A program made the translations under genes and the position numbers. A stretch of DNA of 14,662 nucleotides, from NCBI GenBank assembly GCA_011682595.1, contig JAACEH010000005.1, positions 1-14,662 of the forward strand, in the 5' to 3' direction. Every line of letters begins with the position of its first letter. The first letter of the stretch is position 1. Source of the stretch: Anaerolineaceae bacterium. Its GTDB lineage: Bacteria > Planctomycetota > Phycisphaerae > FEN-1346 > JAACEH01. Below the pieces are notes generated by a model, which saw nothing but the letters and a program-made list of their open reading frames with translations, did no database searches and was not told the DNA's origin. Positions 1-7,832 of this stretch are shown here, one piece after another.

Positions 1-43
1 GTCCCACAGTTCCGCCGGTATTTCTTTGACCGCCGTAACTCAT
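1..43 (-). CDS. Possible 5' end of a gene running off the left edge
   Basis: On the minus strand an ATG at 43-41 opens a frame that stays open to the window edge (MSYGGQRNTGGTVG, 14 codons). A GAGG ribosome-binding element lies at 57-54, ten bases before the ATG. It follows the large TPR gene in the same direction, 77 bases after its stop, with a hairpin between them. The peptide is too short to identify. It is supported only by the ribosome-binding site, the frame and the gene order. Confidence 0.3.
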   Translation of the reverse strand, partial: MSYGGQRNTGGTVG

Positions 44-69
44 TGTCCCATTACCTCATAAAGTAAAGG

Positions 70-93
70 GTACGGTTTACCCCGCCACCGTAC
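70..93 (-). terminator. Hairpin after the TPR gene, possible terminator
   Basis: GTACGGT at 70-76 pairs with ACCGTAC at 87-93 (7 bp, 10-base loop), starting 28 bases past the TPR stop codon. The tract that follows on the minus strand is only moderately T-rich (CCCTTTACTTTATG), so termination may be weak or the hairpin may be an mRNA 3' stabiliser. Confidence 0.4.
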
Positions 94-120
94 TACAGGC
101 CCTGGTATTATCGGCTGTAA

Positions 121-3100
121 TTACAGCTCTTTCAAGACATTTTCGGCCTCTTTGCGATCCTTGTCCAGCCGCTGCGTATTTTCAGACTCTTTAAGGAACT
201 CCCTCAGGAGTTTTTCGGCTCTGACCCGGGCCTTGGCCTTGCGGGTCGGGTCGGTTTCTTTCTCGGCCTTCAAGCGGCAGGCCATGCCCAGATGAAACGT
301 CGTCACCGGCAGTTTCCGGTTCAATCGCTCGGCTTCCGCCAGGGCCCTCTCGAGTTCGCCAATGGCCGCCCGGTAATCGCCCGCCAGGTAGTAGATCCAG
401 CCGCTGGTATCCAGCAGCGACGGATGTTTTGGCTGCAGCCGCAGGGCCTTGTCGATCCAGATGCGGGCCTGCTCGACATCGTTTTTCTCGGTGGCGTAAA
501 TCCAGGCCAGATTATTCATGGGATGCCACTGGACCTCGTCCAGGTTCACCGCCTTTTTGGCCCATTGGATGGCCTCGTCGAAGCGGCCCAGATACAGCAG
601 GCAGTCACTCTTGTCGATGATTGCCGGAACGAACTTGTCGTTTAACTCGAGTATTCGTTCGCATACTTCAAGCGCCTTCTTCCACTTCGACTGATCCTTG
701 TAAAGGACTGTCAGGTTCTGTAACAACATAATATTCTTGGGATGCAACTTGAGGCCATCGGTCAGCGCCCCGACGGCCCGCTTCAGGCCGGCCGGGCCGG
801 GGGTCATCTTCATCAACGTCCGCGACAGATCATAGTACAGCAAGGGTCCCTCGCGACCCGTCTTGTGCTCGGCCAGCAGCTGATCCAACAGCGCCTTGGC
901 CTTGTCGTACATGGCCACCTGTGGCTTGTTATAGTGGCCGATCAGCAGCCGGCAGAACAACAGCGCCTTGGAGCCCCAGGGCTGCTTGTGCTCTTCGACC
1001 AGTTCCTCCAGCTTGGCCGTGACTTCTTCTTTCAGCGCGGGATTTTTCTTCGAGCGGGTCATCTGGACCCCGGCCCAGAAAGCCCAGGCGCCGGCGTTTT
1101 GCGGCGCGCGGGCGATCAGTTTCTCGGCAACCTTGCCGGCTCTGATGACCTCAGGCTCTGTCTTCTGCCCCAGGAGCAGCTTGCCCCAGTAGAGGGTCAA
1201 GGGCATGCTGTCGGGCAGGTACTGCAGGCCCTCGAGAATCACTCTTTCGGCCTTGGCATAATCCTTGTCGGCCTTGTAGAAATCGGCCAGTTGCATGCGG
1301 GCGATGATGTTCTGCGGCTGGACTCTCAGGGTTTCCGCAAGCAGGAGCGTCACGGCCTGTTTTCTGCCCTGTCGCCGGGCGATCTGGATCTGGAAATCCA
1401 GACCCCGGATGTAAGCCGGATCGGACGGATCAATTCGTTTCAGTTCCGTTTCGGCTTTGCTCGGATCACCGCGAAACATCTCCGTCTCGGCCAGGACGAG
1501 CCTCGCCTCGCCGAATTTCGGGGCGGCGCCGAGCGCCGCCTTGGCCATCCGTGCCGCCTCGTCGAGCAGCGAAGTGTGCGCCCTGTCATCGCCTTCCTGG
1601 CGGGCTTTCGCCGCCCGGGAAATGAGCACCCGGGCCAGAATCGTCCGAGCCCGGACCGCCGCCTGAGGTTCGTTAATCAAGACCCTGAGCAGTTTCTCGG
1701 AGTCAGCCAGCCGACTCCCGTTCAGCCTCAGCAAATCTGCCAACTGCAGCTTCACGTCCAGGGCCTCGGGGTAGCCTTTCAGGTACGCTTCGAGCACCTC
1801 GATCGCCTGGGCCACATGTTTTTTCCGCGTCTCGGCGTCACCCCCGGCGGCATCGGCCAGGTCCAGGTGGGCGCGGCTGACCAGAACCGCCAGTCCGGAA
1901 ACCTCCGGCCGAGTCTGCTGCGCCTTCACGGCGTACTGGAGGGCCTCGTCCAGACGGCCCGTGTTCTTGTAGTAGCCCGACATGGCAATCAGCATCGAGG
2001 TGCTGTCGGGGGCGGCCTTCTGGAGGTCGGCCATGACGGCGTCGGCCTGCGGCAGGTTATTGTAGTTCTGCCGGAATATCAGCAGGGCCAGGGCCAGCGG
2101 CGCCTCCGGGCGTGTCGGCTCCAGGCGGATGGCTTCACGGTAGAGGGCCTCGGCCTCCTTGAAGTTCCTGGAGAGTTCTTCCAGGGCCGCCAACTTCACC
2201 AGGTTCGACACATTCTCGGGACGGAGCCGGCGAATCCGCCGGCGAATGGACTTTGCCTCGTCGAGTTCGCCCAGCCGCTCTCTGGCCTGGGCCTTCATAT
2301 CCAGCGCCGAAAGGTTCTCGGTGTCGAATTTCAGAATCTCGTTGGCCTGGCTGGCCACGCCAGCGTAGTCTCGCAGCTGGAGCAAGACATTGATCACCCC
2401 CATGTGAGACTGCATGTCCATCGGCTGCAGAGCGATGATCTTTCTGTAGTAGTCCAGCGAATTGCCCAACAGCTCTTCGCGGTTCTCCTGTCCCGGCAAA
2501 GTAGCCTGCAGGAAATAGGCCCGGGCCAGAGCACGCATCGGCCGCGTGTCGGTCCCTGCCGGGTCGCGGCTTTCCAGGTCCTTGAACTTGTCGATTGCCC
2601 GGCCGATTTTATCGGAGCGGTATTCCAGGATTTCCGAGCCGCTCTTGCCCTGGAGTTCAGACTTCGGGGGTTTGACCCCGCGGTCCAGGAGAATCAGCGC
2701 TTCGGCCATCTGGCGTTCCATGGCCATGCCGGCCGGAAGCTTGTCGATCCATTTGACGGCCTCCTGCAGGCGGTCGTCCTCGCTGAGCAACAGCCGCCAG
2801 ACGGAGTCCCAGACCAGGCGGATCATATCTTCGTCGTCCTTGGCTATGGCGAGGTCATAGGCCTTGCGATAAACATCCAGGGCCTCGTCGATCTTGCCGT
2901 CCCGGACGAACAACAAGGCCCGTCGAATCAGGAGTCGCGGGTTCTCAGGATCCGCCGCCGCTTCCTTCTCAATTTTTTTGATCAACTGTTCCACGGTCAA
3001 ATTCAGATCATTAAGGGCCTGCTTCTGTTGTTCCCCGAGGTCCTTATCGGCGTCGATCCTCGTGAACAGGTCCGCCATTTCGCTCTGCAACTTCATCCCT

Positions 3101-4836
3101 CTGCAGAACCGGACGGCCGACTGGTAAAGGGGGTAGCGAGCCTTGGCCTTGACCTTGTCCAGCCCGCTGAGCAGCACCCCCAGGGCCTCGGCCGGCGGAG
3201 TGTCGGATGCCATCATCATGACCTGGGCCTTCAACAGGTAGCCCTGCGGCATCGAGGGATCGCCCTTGATGAGCTGGTCGGCCATCTGGCCGGCCTCCAG
3301 GTATTTTTCCTGGCCCATCAGGGCGCGGGTCAGGATAAGCCCGGCGCCGAAACTTCTGCTGTTACTCTCCAGAACGCGCCGGGTCTCGATTTCGGCCTCC
3401 CTGTACTTGCGAAGCCTCAGCAGCAGTTGTGCCCGTTCAAGGCGAATCAGATCGCGCTTCGGGGACAGGGACACGGCCGCGGTGTATTCCTCCAGGGCTT
3501 TGCCGGTCACGCCCAGCTTGTTGTAAACCTGCCCGAGGCGATAGTGATACATGGGGTTGTTCGGCGAGAGGTTTACGGCCTCCAGCAGTTTCCGCTCCGC
3601 CTCTCTGAGGTCGCCTTTCTGACTGGCAATGCGGCCACGCAGAAAGAGCACCGCGGCCGGGTTGGCGGCGGACATCTTCTCCAGCCGATCGATGATGGTG
3701 ATCGCCTCGGCGGTCATTTGCGGATCATTACTTTCGATCAGCATGTTGGCCAGGATCTCCAGAACTGCTTTGCGTCTTCTCAGTTCCGACGGGTCTTCCA
3801 GTTCGTCGTCCGGGGTCCCCGCCTTGATAGCCTCCCGCAGGGCGTTGACAGCCTCCAGGGGCTTATTCTGCCGGACGTAAAGCTGGGCCATGCCGTAGTA
3901 TCCGGCGTCGTTGGTCGGCTCGGCATCGATGGCCCGCTGAAACAGTTGTTGGGCCAGTTCACTGTTGCCCTGGTTCTGGGCGATGCCGCCCAGGCCCAGC
4001 AGGGCGCCGGCATTGTCCGGTTCGATAGCCAGTGCGTCCTGGTAGGCCTTCTCGGCTTTGGCAATGATCTCGAGGTAGTTCTTGCCGGCCCCCTGGGCCT
4101 GCCTGGCGTGCTGAAGGTAGACTTTCGCCAGTTGCAGGAAGGCCTTGGATTTCTCGTCGGCCTGCTGGGTGCCCCCGATGGCCACCTGTTCGGCCAGCTC
4201 GAACCGATCGTAGATGTTTTTGATTCCGACTCCCGTCACGAGTATGTCGGCCTTCAGTTTATGGTTTTCCAAAGTGCGGGGCGCCAACTCAATGGCCCGC
4301 TGAGCGGCTGCCAGGGACGCTTCGAAGTGTTCTTTCTTGCTTCCGAGCCCGGTCTCGCGGACCGCGATCCCGAACTCGACCTTGGCCAGCAGGCGGAAAT
4401 ACTCGTCGTTGCTGCTGTCCAACTCGGTAAGCTTGCGGGCATGGTTGAGGGCCTCGGACACCCCGCCGGTCTTGATCAGCAGGTCCACGTAGTCCTTGAT
4501 AGCCGCCTGGTTGCCGGGCTCGACCTCTATGGCCTTACGACGGTAGGCCAAGGCCTTGCCAAAGTCGGGAGGCAGTTGCAGTTCATGGCATTCGGCCAGC
4601 ATCGTCCAGACGTCGGCCCTGCCGCCGGCGCCCTTGCTGATCGCGCCCTGAAGGTAGCGGATAGCCTCTGTGTACTTGGCCCGATCCTCCTGGGCCTCCT
4701 TCATCAGTTCCCGGGCCCTCTCGATATTGGCCGTCGGGTCCTTCGCCGTGCCCAACGATAAGAGGAGGTAGATCGCCAGGCCGATCACGATCGCAACGAC
4801 AAGGACCAGGAAAAGCGCCACCAACTTGCGGTTCAT
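121..4836 (-). CDS. Giant membrane-anchored TPR-repeat protein of an exosortase/EPS locus
   Basis: This is a 1571-residue protein. It begins with a basic start and one hydrophobic segment (about residues 5-28, no lipobox cysteine), so it is probably anchored in the inner membrane with the rest in the periplasm. Nearly everything after residue 40 is helical TPR-type repeats, seen as recurring A-LG-A-Y-A-P spacing, for example ALLGLGGIAQNQGN, YRLGQVYNKLGVTGKALEEY, and near the C terminus LDTSGWIYYLAGDYRAAIGE. The ATG at 4836 is supported by AAGGAG nine bases upstream. It lies 136 bases after the EpsI-like gene in the same direction. Large TPR proteins are common partners in exosortase/PEP-CTERM and polysaccharide export loci (the PrsT type). 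By analogy it would scaffold the assembly or export machinery. The TPR nature is certain, the exact role inferred. Confidence 0.85.
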   Translation of the reverse strand: MNRKLVALFLVLVVAIVIGLAIYLLLSLGTAKDPTANIERARELMKEAQEDRAKYTEAIRYLQGAISKGAGGRADVWTMLAECHELQLPPDFGKALAYRRKAIEVEPGNQAAIKDYVDLLIKTGGVSEALNHARKLTELDSSNDEYFRLLAKVEFGIAVRETGLGSKKEHFEASLAAAQRAIELAPRTLENHKLKADILVTGVGIKNIYDRFELAEQVAIGGTQQADEKSKAFLQLAKVYLQHARQAQGAGKNYLEIIAKAEKAYQDALAIEPDNAGALLGLGGIAQNQGNSELAQQLFQRAIDAEPTNDAGYYGMAQLYVRQNKPLEAVNALREAIKAGTPDDELEDPSELRRRKAVLEILANMLIESNDPQMTAEAITIIDRLEKMSAANPAAVLFLRGRIASQKGDLREAERKLLEAVNLSPNNPMYHYRLGQVYNKLGVTGKALEEYTAAVSLSPKRDLIRLERAQLLLRLRKYREAEIETRRVLESNSRSFGAGLILTRALMGQEKYLEAGQMADQLIKGDPSMPQGYLLKAQVMMMASDTPPAEALGVLLSGLDKVKAKARYPLYQSAVRFCRGMKLQSEMADLFTRIDADKDLGEQQKQALNDLNLTVEQLIKKIEKEAAADPENPRLLIRRALLFVRDGKIDEALDVYRKAYDLAIAKDDEDMIRLVWDSVWRLLLSEDDRLQEAVKWIDKLPAGMAMERQMAEALILLDRGVKPPKSELQGKSGSEILEYRSDKIGRAIDKFKDLESRDPAGTDTRPMRALARAYFLQATLPGQENREELLGNSLDYYRKIIALQPMDMQSHMGVINVLLQLRDYAGVASQANEILKFDTENLSALDMKAQARERLGELDEAKSIRRRIRRLRPENVSNLVKLAALEELSRNFKEAEALYREAIRLEPTRPEAPLALALLIFRQNYNNLPQADAVMADLQKAAPDSTSMLIAMSGYYKNTGRLDEALQYAVKAQQTRPEVSGLAVLVSRAHLDLADAAGGDAETRKKHVAQAIEVLEAYLKGYPEALDVKLQLADLLRLNGSRLADSEKLLRVLINEPQAAVRARTILARVLISRAAKARQEGDDRAHTSLLDEAARMAKAALGAAPKFGEARLVLAETEMFRGDPSKAETELKRIDPSDPAYIRGLDFQIQIARRQGRKQAVTLLLAETLRVQPQNIIARMQLADFYKADKDYAKAERVILEGLQYLPDSMPLTLYWGKLLLGQKTEPEVIRAGKVAEKLIARAPQNAGAWAFWAGVQMTRSKKNPALKEEVTAKLEELVEEHKQPWGSKALLFCRLLIGHYNKPQVAMYDKAKALLDQLLAEHKTGREGPLLYYDLSRTLMKMTPGPAGLKRAVGALTDGLKLHPKNIMLLQNLTVLYKDQSKWKKALEVCERILELNDKFVPAIIDKSDCLLYLGRFDEAIQWAKKAVNLDEVQWHPMNNLAWIYATEKNDVEQARIWIDKALRLQPKHPSLLDTSGWIYYLAGDYRAAIGELERALAEAERLNRKLPVTTFHLGMACRLKAEKETDPTRKAKARVRAEKLLREFLKESENTQRLDKDRKEAENVLKEL

Positions 4837-4890
4837 GCTTGCTTTCTCCTTCCATCCGTCTTCGCCGCAGCCTTGTGCCGGCGACTCGTG

Positions 4891-4937
4891 CTTCGTAGCG
4901 AAGAGCTTCCAGCCTTCGTAGCCGAAGTTACTTCGGC
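4891..4937. repeat. Intergenic CTTCG-type repeat cluster
   Basis: The gap between the EpsI-like gene and the TPR gene holds a 9-base direct repeat CTTCGTAGC (4891-4899 and 4914-4922), a small hairpin CTTCG-TAG-CGAAG (4891-4903) and a 7-bp perfect hairpin GCCGAAG-TTA-CTTCGGC (4921-4937). Tandem short palindromes of this kind look like a dispersed intergenic repeat family. They may also act as a processing or partial termination site between two operon genes. Confidence 0.5.
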
Positions 4938-4972
4938 GGAGCAGGCACTTCGCAGAGTAGTACAGGATAGTC

Positions 4973-5740
4973 TTACTCCTCCGGCGATTCAGGCGCCGGA
5001 GGAAGATACTTGTGTCTGATTAACGGCGTTACGTAACGCAGTATCTCCACCGCCTGACGGAACCGGCGGCTCGTGGTCAGGGTCTGGGGAGTGGTTTCCG
5101 TCCAGTCGACGCTGGTCATCGGCATAACCACACGCGTCTGTGCATAGAAGCCCCCCGGACGGTCGGCCTCGGTTCTGACTGTGGTGCGGCTGTTGGTATA
5201 GCGGCCGTTGATGCAGTAGGAATTAACGACCATCTGGTGGTTGACGTCTTTGGCGAACAGGTAGATGTTAACCGGCAGTGGACCGATGGTGCCCTTCTTG
5301 TCGATCACCACCTGCAGTTCCTTGATCTCGGCCTTCTTGATCCCGTAAGGCAGGCTCCAGCCTTGGGCGACGTAACAGACCTCCGGCTCGTGCTCGACCA
5401 TCGTCGTGCCCTTGCCGACATAGCTGGTGTAGATCTGGGCGCTGCTGCCGTCGCGCCTGCGGAAGCCCGCCAGGTTCAGGTAGGCGTCCACCCCGGCCAC
5501 CTTCTCGATCACCGGGTCCAGAATCACCCAGCGCCACTTGTAGCCCAGGAAATCGGTCGAAAAGTCCTTGAAGGCCTTGCGCAGAGGCGTCGGCTTGCGG
5601 CTCGGCGGTTCCGGCCACGAGATCTTGAAGCCGATGCCCGAGGCCAGCAGGATCAGGACGACCAAGGCCGCAATCGCCACCCCGCCCCTTGGCGCCGCGC
5701 CCGGCCGGTGGAACTTGTCTTGCTTGTCAGGCCCGCTCAT
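4973..5740 (-). CDS. EpsI-family exosortase-associated protein (DUF3485 type)
   Basis: This 255-residue protein has a short basic cytoplasmic start, one membrane segment (about residues 20-39) and a periplasmic domain. The family signature appears as HEPEVCYVAQGW (H117, C122, G127-W128), the conserved His/Cys/GW stretch of EpsI-type proteins, which occur next to or fused to exosortases. Start choice: a longer frame opens with TTG at 5749, but GGAGG at 5754-5750 abuts that codon, whereas the ATG at 5740 sits nine bases after it, so ATG 5740 is preferred. It starts five bases after the exosortase stop, so the two are translationally linked. EpsI is thought to work with the exosortase in EPS-linked protein sorting; its biochemical activity is not settled. 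Confidence 0.85.
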   Translation of the reverse strand: MSGPDKQDKFHRPGAAPRGGVAIAALVVLILLASGIGFKISWPEPPSRKPTPLRKAFKDFSTDFLGYKWRWVILDPVIEKVAGVDAYLNLAGFRRRDGSSAQIYTSYVGKGTTMVEHEPEVCYVAQGWSLPYGIKKAEIKELQVVIDKKGTIGPLPVNIYLFAKDVNHQMVVNSYCINGRYTNSRTTVRTEADRPGGFYAQTRVVMPMTSVDWTETTPQTLTTSRRFRQAVEILRYVTPLIRHKYLPPAPESPEE

Positions 5741-5745
5741 TTCAT

Positions 5746-7644
5746 TCAACCTCCGTCACCGCCGGCGACCTCGGCTGCGGAGTCCTCTTTCGCGGGGGGG
5801 ACCGCGGTCGCCCAGTCCAGGAGCTTCTTCATGGCGTCGAGAAATCGCATCTCGACCCACAGCAGGAAAAAGGCCAGGGGCAACATGGCGAAGCCCGCCA
5901 TCTCGTGCTGCATGCCCTTCATCGCTATGTCCTTGTAGCCCCACTTGTAGACCAGGGCCATCAGCGCGACTCGCGTGAAGTTGCAGAACACGGCTATCGG
6001 AAAGGCCGAAACGAAGATGATCGCCCGCCGCCAGATCGGCCGCTTGTTAATGTAAGCATACACAACACTGAGAGCGACAAAGGCCAGCAGGATGCGCAGC
6101 CCGGAGCACTGTTCGGCCACGGTCAGGGAATCGCCGGTGGCCGGATTGATGATCATCCTGGTGCCCTCGCGCAGCATGTCGTAACCGCACAGGTGCATGA
6201 ACTTCTCGGTCATGATGGCCGCCCACTCCTGCGGCCTCGCCGCAATGGCCAGATAGTATCGCTCCGGCCAGGGGATGGCCAGAATCAGAAAGGCCAGCGA
6301 TACCCAGGCCACCCGCAACATGGACCACCCGCCCAGGGCCAGCACTATGCCGAACAACATGGGAATAATCGTCAGGTCGGCGAAGTAGTGCACCTTCACC
6401 GCCCCGCCGCCGGCGTCCATTCTCAAAGCCACGGCCAGCAGGATGAGAACCAGCCCGGCCAGGCGAAGGGCCAGGTCGCCGTGGCGCCCCTTCTCGACCC
6501 GCTGCCACAGGCCCAGGGCCAGCAGAAGCACCCCCAAAACAAAAGGCAAATAGGCGAAATGCAGGGCCAGTCGCAGGGCCTCGCCGAGTTGGCTGCTGCC
6601 CAACAGACGATCGGCCGCACCCGAGCCGGCCATTCCGGCCAATCCCAGGACCGCCGCCACAGCGCCCCAGGTCAGCAACCATCGGCTGCCCTGCCGACCG
6701 TCGTCCGTCGCCGGGAGGTCCTGAACCGAAGCGGGGGTCAGCAGAACGTCCTGCCTCGCCGGTCGCACCTTGCTCGAGCCTTGTGGCCGGGTGTCCGTGG
6801 CCGCCGGCAGCTTCGCGGAGTTCTTTTCGATCAGTAGAAAGTAAAAGAGCATGGCCGCAATCGGGCCGACCATGTAGCAATAGCTCCATTGGGCCTGGGC
6901 GTCCCAGAGTGAGACCCAGCGGCGGGAAAGGGGCCCGAAGTTCAGAATCAGCAGGGCCATCGCCACGGCCCCGGGCAGCCAGATGCGCTTCAGGCCGCCC
7001 CGGCCCGTAAAGGCATAAACACTCGCCGCGGTCCAGGCCAACATGCTGCCGTAGATGGCAATGAAGATCCACTCCCGCCACCAGTCCGGTCGCCAGTCCA
7101 TGTCACCCAGGTTGGCCAGAACCTGCCTGTCCAGAACGCTCTTCTGCCAGGCGGCCACCCAGAAGAGCCCCACGGCCAGAAGGGCCAGAAGGATGCCGCG
7201 CATCCGGGCCCCGGAGTCCAGGGCGTCGCCGTACAGCCGACGGCGCTCCGCGGCGCTCAGGCGGTACCACAACAGGGCCAGGGCCAGCGGCCCCAGCAGC
7301 AGAAGCAGGGGCCAGTGGGTGACGAACGAAAAGTTCCAGGATTCGGCTGTCCGGTCCAGCGGGTCGCGGAGGCTCTTGATTTCCAGTTCCAGCCTGGAGG
7401 TCCTGTCGCGAAGCCAGGTCAGGCGCTTCGCGGTCAGCCAGCTTAACTGCGTCTTCTTGATCTCGTCCTCGTGCTGCTGCAACTCGATTTCCAGCGTGCG
7501 GATCCGGGCATACTGGCCGCCTTCGTCCATCCGCTCGACCAGGGCAAAGAGCAGATCGCCCTGGAACGCCATCAGCACCAGGGGCAACAGCAATATGCCG
7601 GCCGAGATCAGGTCCCACCGCCTGTCGGCGAGAGACCGATCCAT
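5746..7644 (-). CDS. Exosortase with long N-terminal membrane extension
   Basis: This is a polytopic cysteine transpeptidase-like enzyme that cuts PEP-CTERM tails at the inner membrane. Numbered from the ATG at 7644 (632 residues), the catalytic triad is visible: C513 in EQCSGLR, R558 in NFTRVALM and H580 in HEMAGF. The exosortase domain fills roughly residues 322-620. Ahead of it are one membrane helix (about 12-27), a charged coiled-coil stretch (about 44-96), about five more hydrophobic segments and a polar linker (about 275-320), so the protein is about twice the usual 280-300 residues. The start is uncertain: a GTG at 7722 would add 26 residues, but neither has a good ribosome-binding site, and the hydrophobic helix follows the ATG more naturally. 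The next gene, the EpsI-like partner, begins five bases after the stop. The exosortase subtype is not assigned. Confidence 0.9.
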   Translation of the reverse strand: MDRSLADRRWDLISAGILLLPLVLMAFQGDLLFALVERMDEGGQYARIRTLEIELQQHEDEIKKTQLSWLTAKRLTWLRDRTSRLELEIKSLRDPLDRTAESWNFSFVTHWPLLLLLGPLALALLWYRLSAAERRRLYGDALDSGARMRGILLALLAVGLFWVAAWQKSVLDRQVLANLGDMDWRPDWWREWIFIAIYGSMLAWTAASVYAFTGRGGLKRIWLPGAVAMALLILNFGPLSRRWVSLWDAQAQWSYCYMVGPIAAMLFYFLLIEKNSAKLPAATDTRPQGSSKVRPARQDVLLTPASVQDLPATDDGRQGSRWLLTWGAVAAVLGLAGMAGSGAADRLLGSSQLGEALRLALHFAYLPFVLGVLLLALGLWQRVEKGRHGDLALRLAGLVLILLAVALRMDAGGGAVKVHYFADLTIIPMLFGIVLALGGWSMLRVAWVSLAFLILAIPWPERYYLAIAARPQEWAAIMTEKFMHLCGYDMLREGTRMIINPATGDSLTVAEQCSGLRILLAFVALSVVYAYINKRPIWRRAIIFVSAFPIAVFCNFTRVALMALVYKWGYKDIAMKGMQHEMAGFAMLPLAFFLLWVEMRFLDAMKKLLDWATAVPPAKEDSAAEVAGGDGG

Positions 7645-7777
7645 AGAATGTCCGTTCTGCCCGTTCGAAGTCACATGTCTGTTCCAATTAAGCGGACACT
7701 TCTTCCCCGCAACCCCGGGCACGAGCTAACACTGTCGTACCCGAACCAGTCGCGAGCGCTGCGGGTCTAAAGTCCCG

Positions 7778-7819
7778 GCCAGCCCTACATTATACGTCCG
7801 AAATGGTGGGCCGGCTGGC
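7778..7819 (-). promoter_or_regulatory. Hairpin with a TATAAT box ahead of the exosortase gene
   Basis: Between the export gene and the exosortase gene, GCCAGCC (7778-7784) can pair with GGCTGGC (7813-7819). The loop contains a perfect minus-strand -10 hexamer TATAAT (7794-7789), but no convincing -35 box precedes it. It may be a weak internal promoter or simply an operon spacer structure. Confidence 0.3.
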
Positions 7820-7832
7820 GGATGATACCATC

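Noticed and set aside
742..4761. 1339-codon plus-strand open frame opposite the TPR gene
   Set aside because: It is the antisense shadow of a GC-rich gene. It has no domain, signal or ribosome-binding site, while the minus strand shows clear TPR repeats.
5237..6837. Overlapping plus-strand frames opposite the EpsI-like and exosortase genes
   Set aside because: Low-complexity Arg/Gln/Pro-rich translations, antisense to well-recognised proteins.
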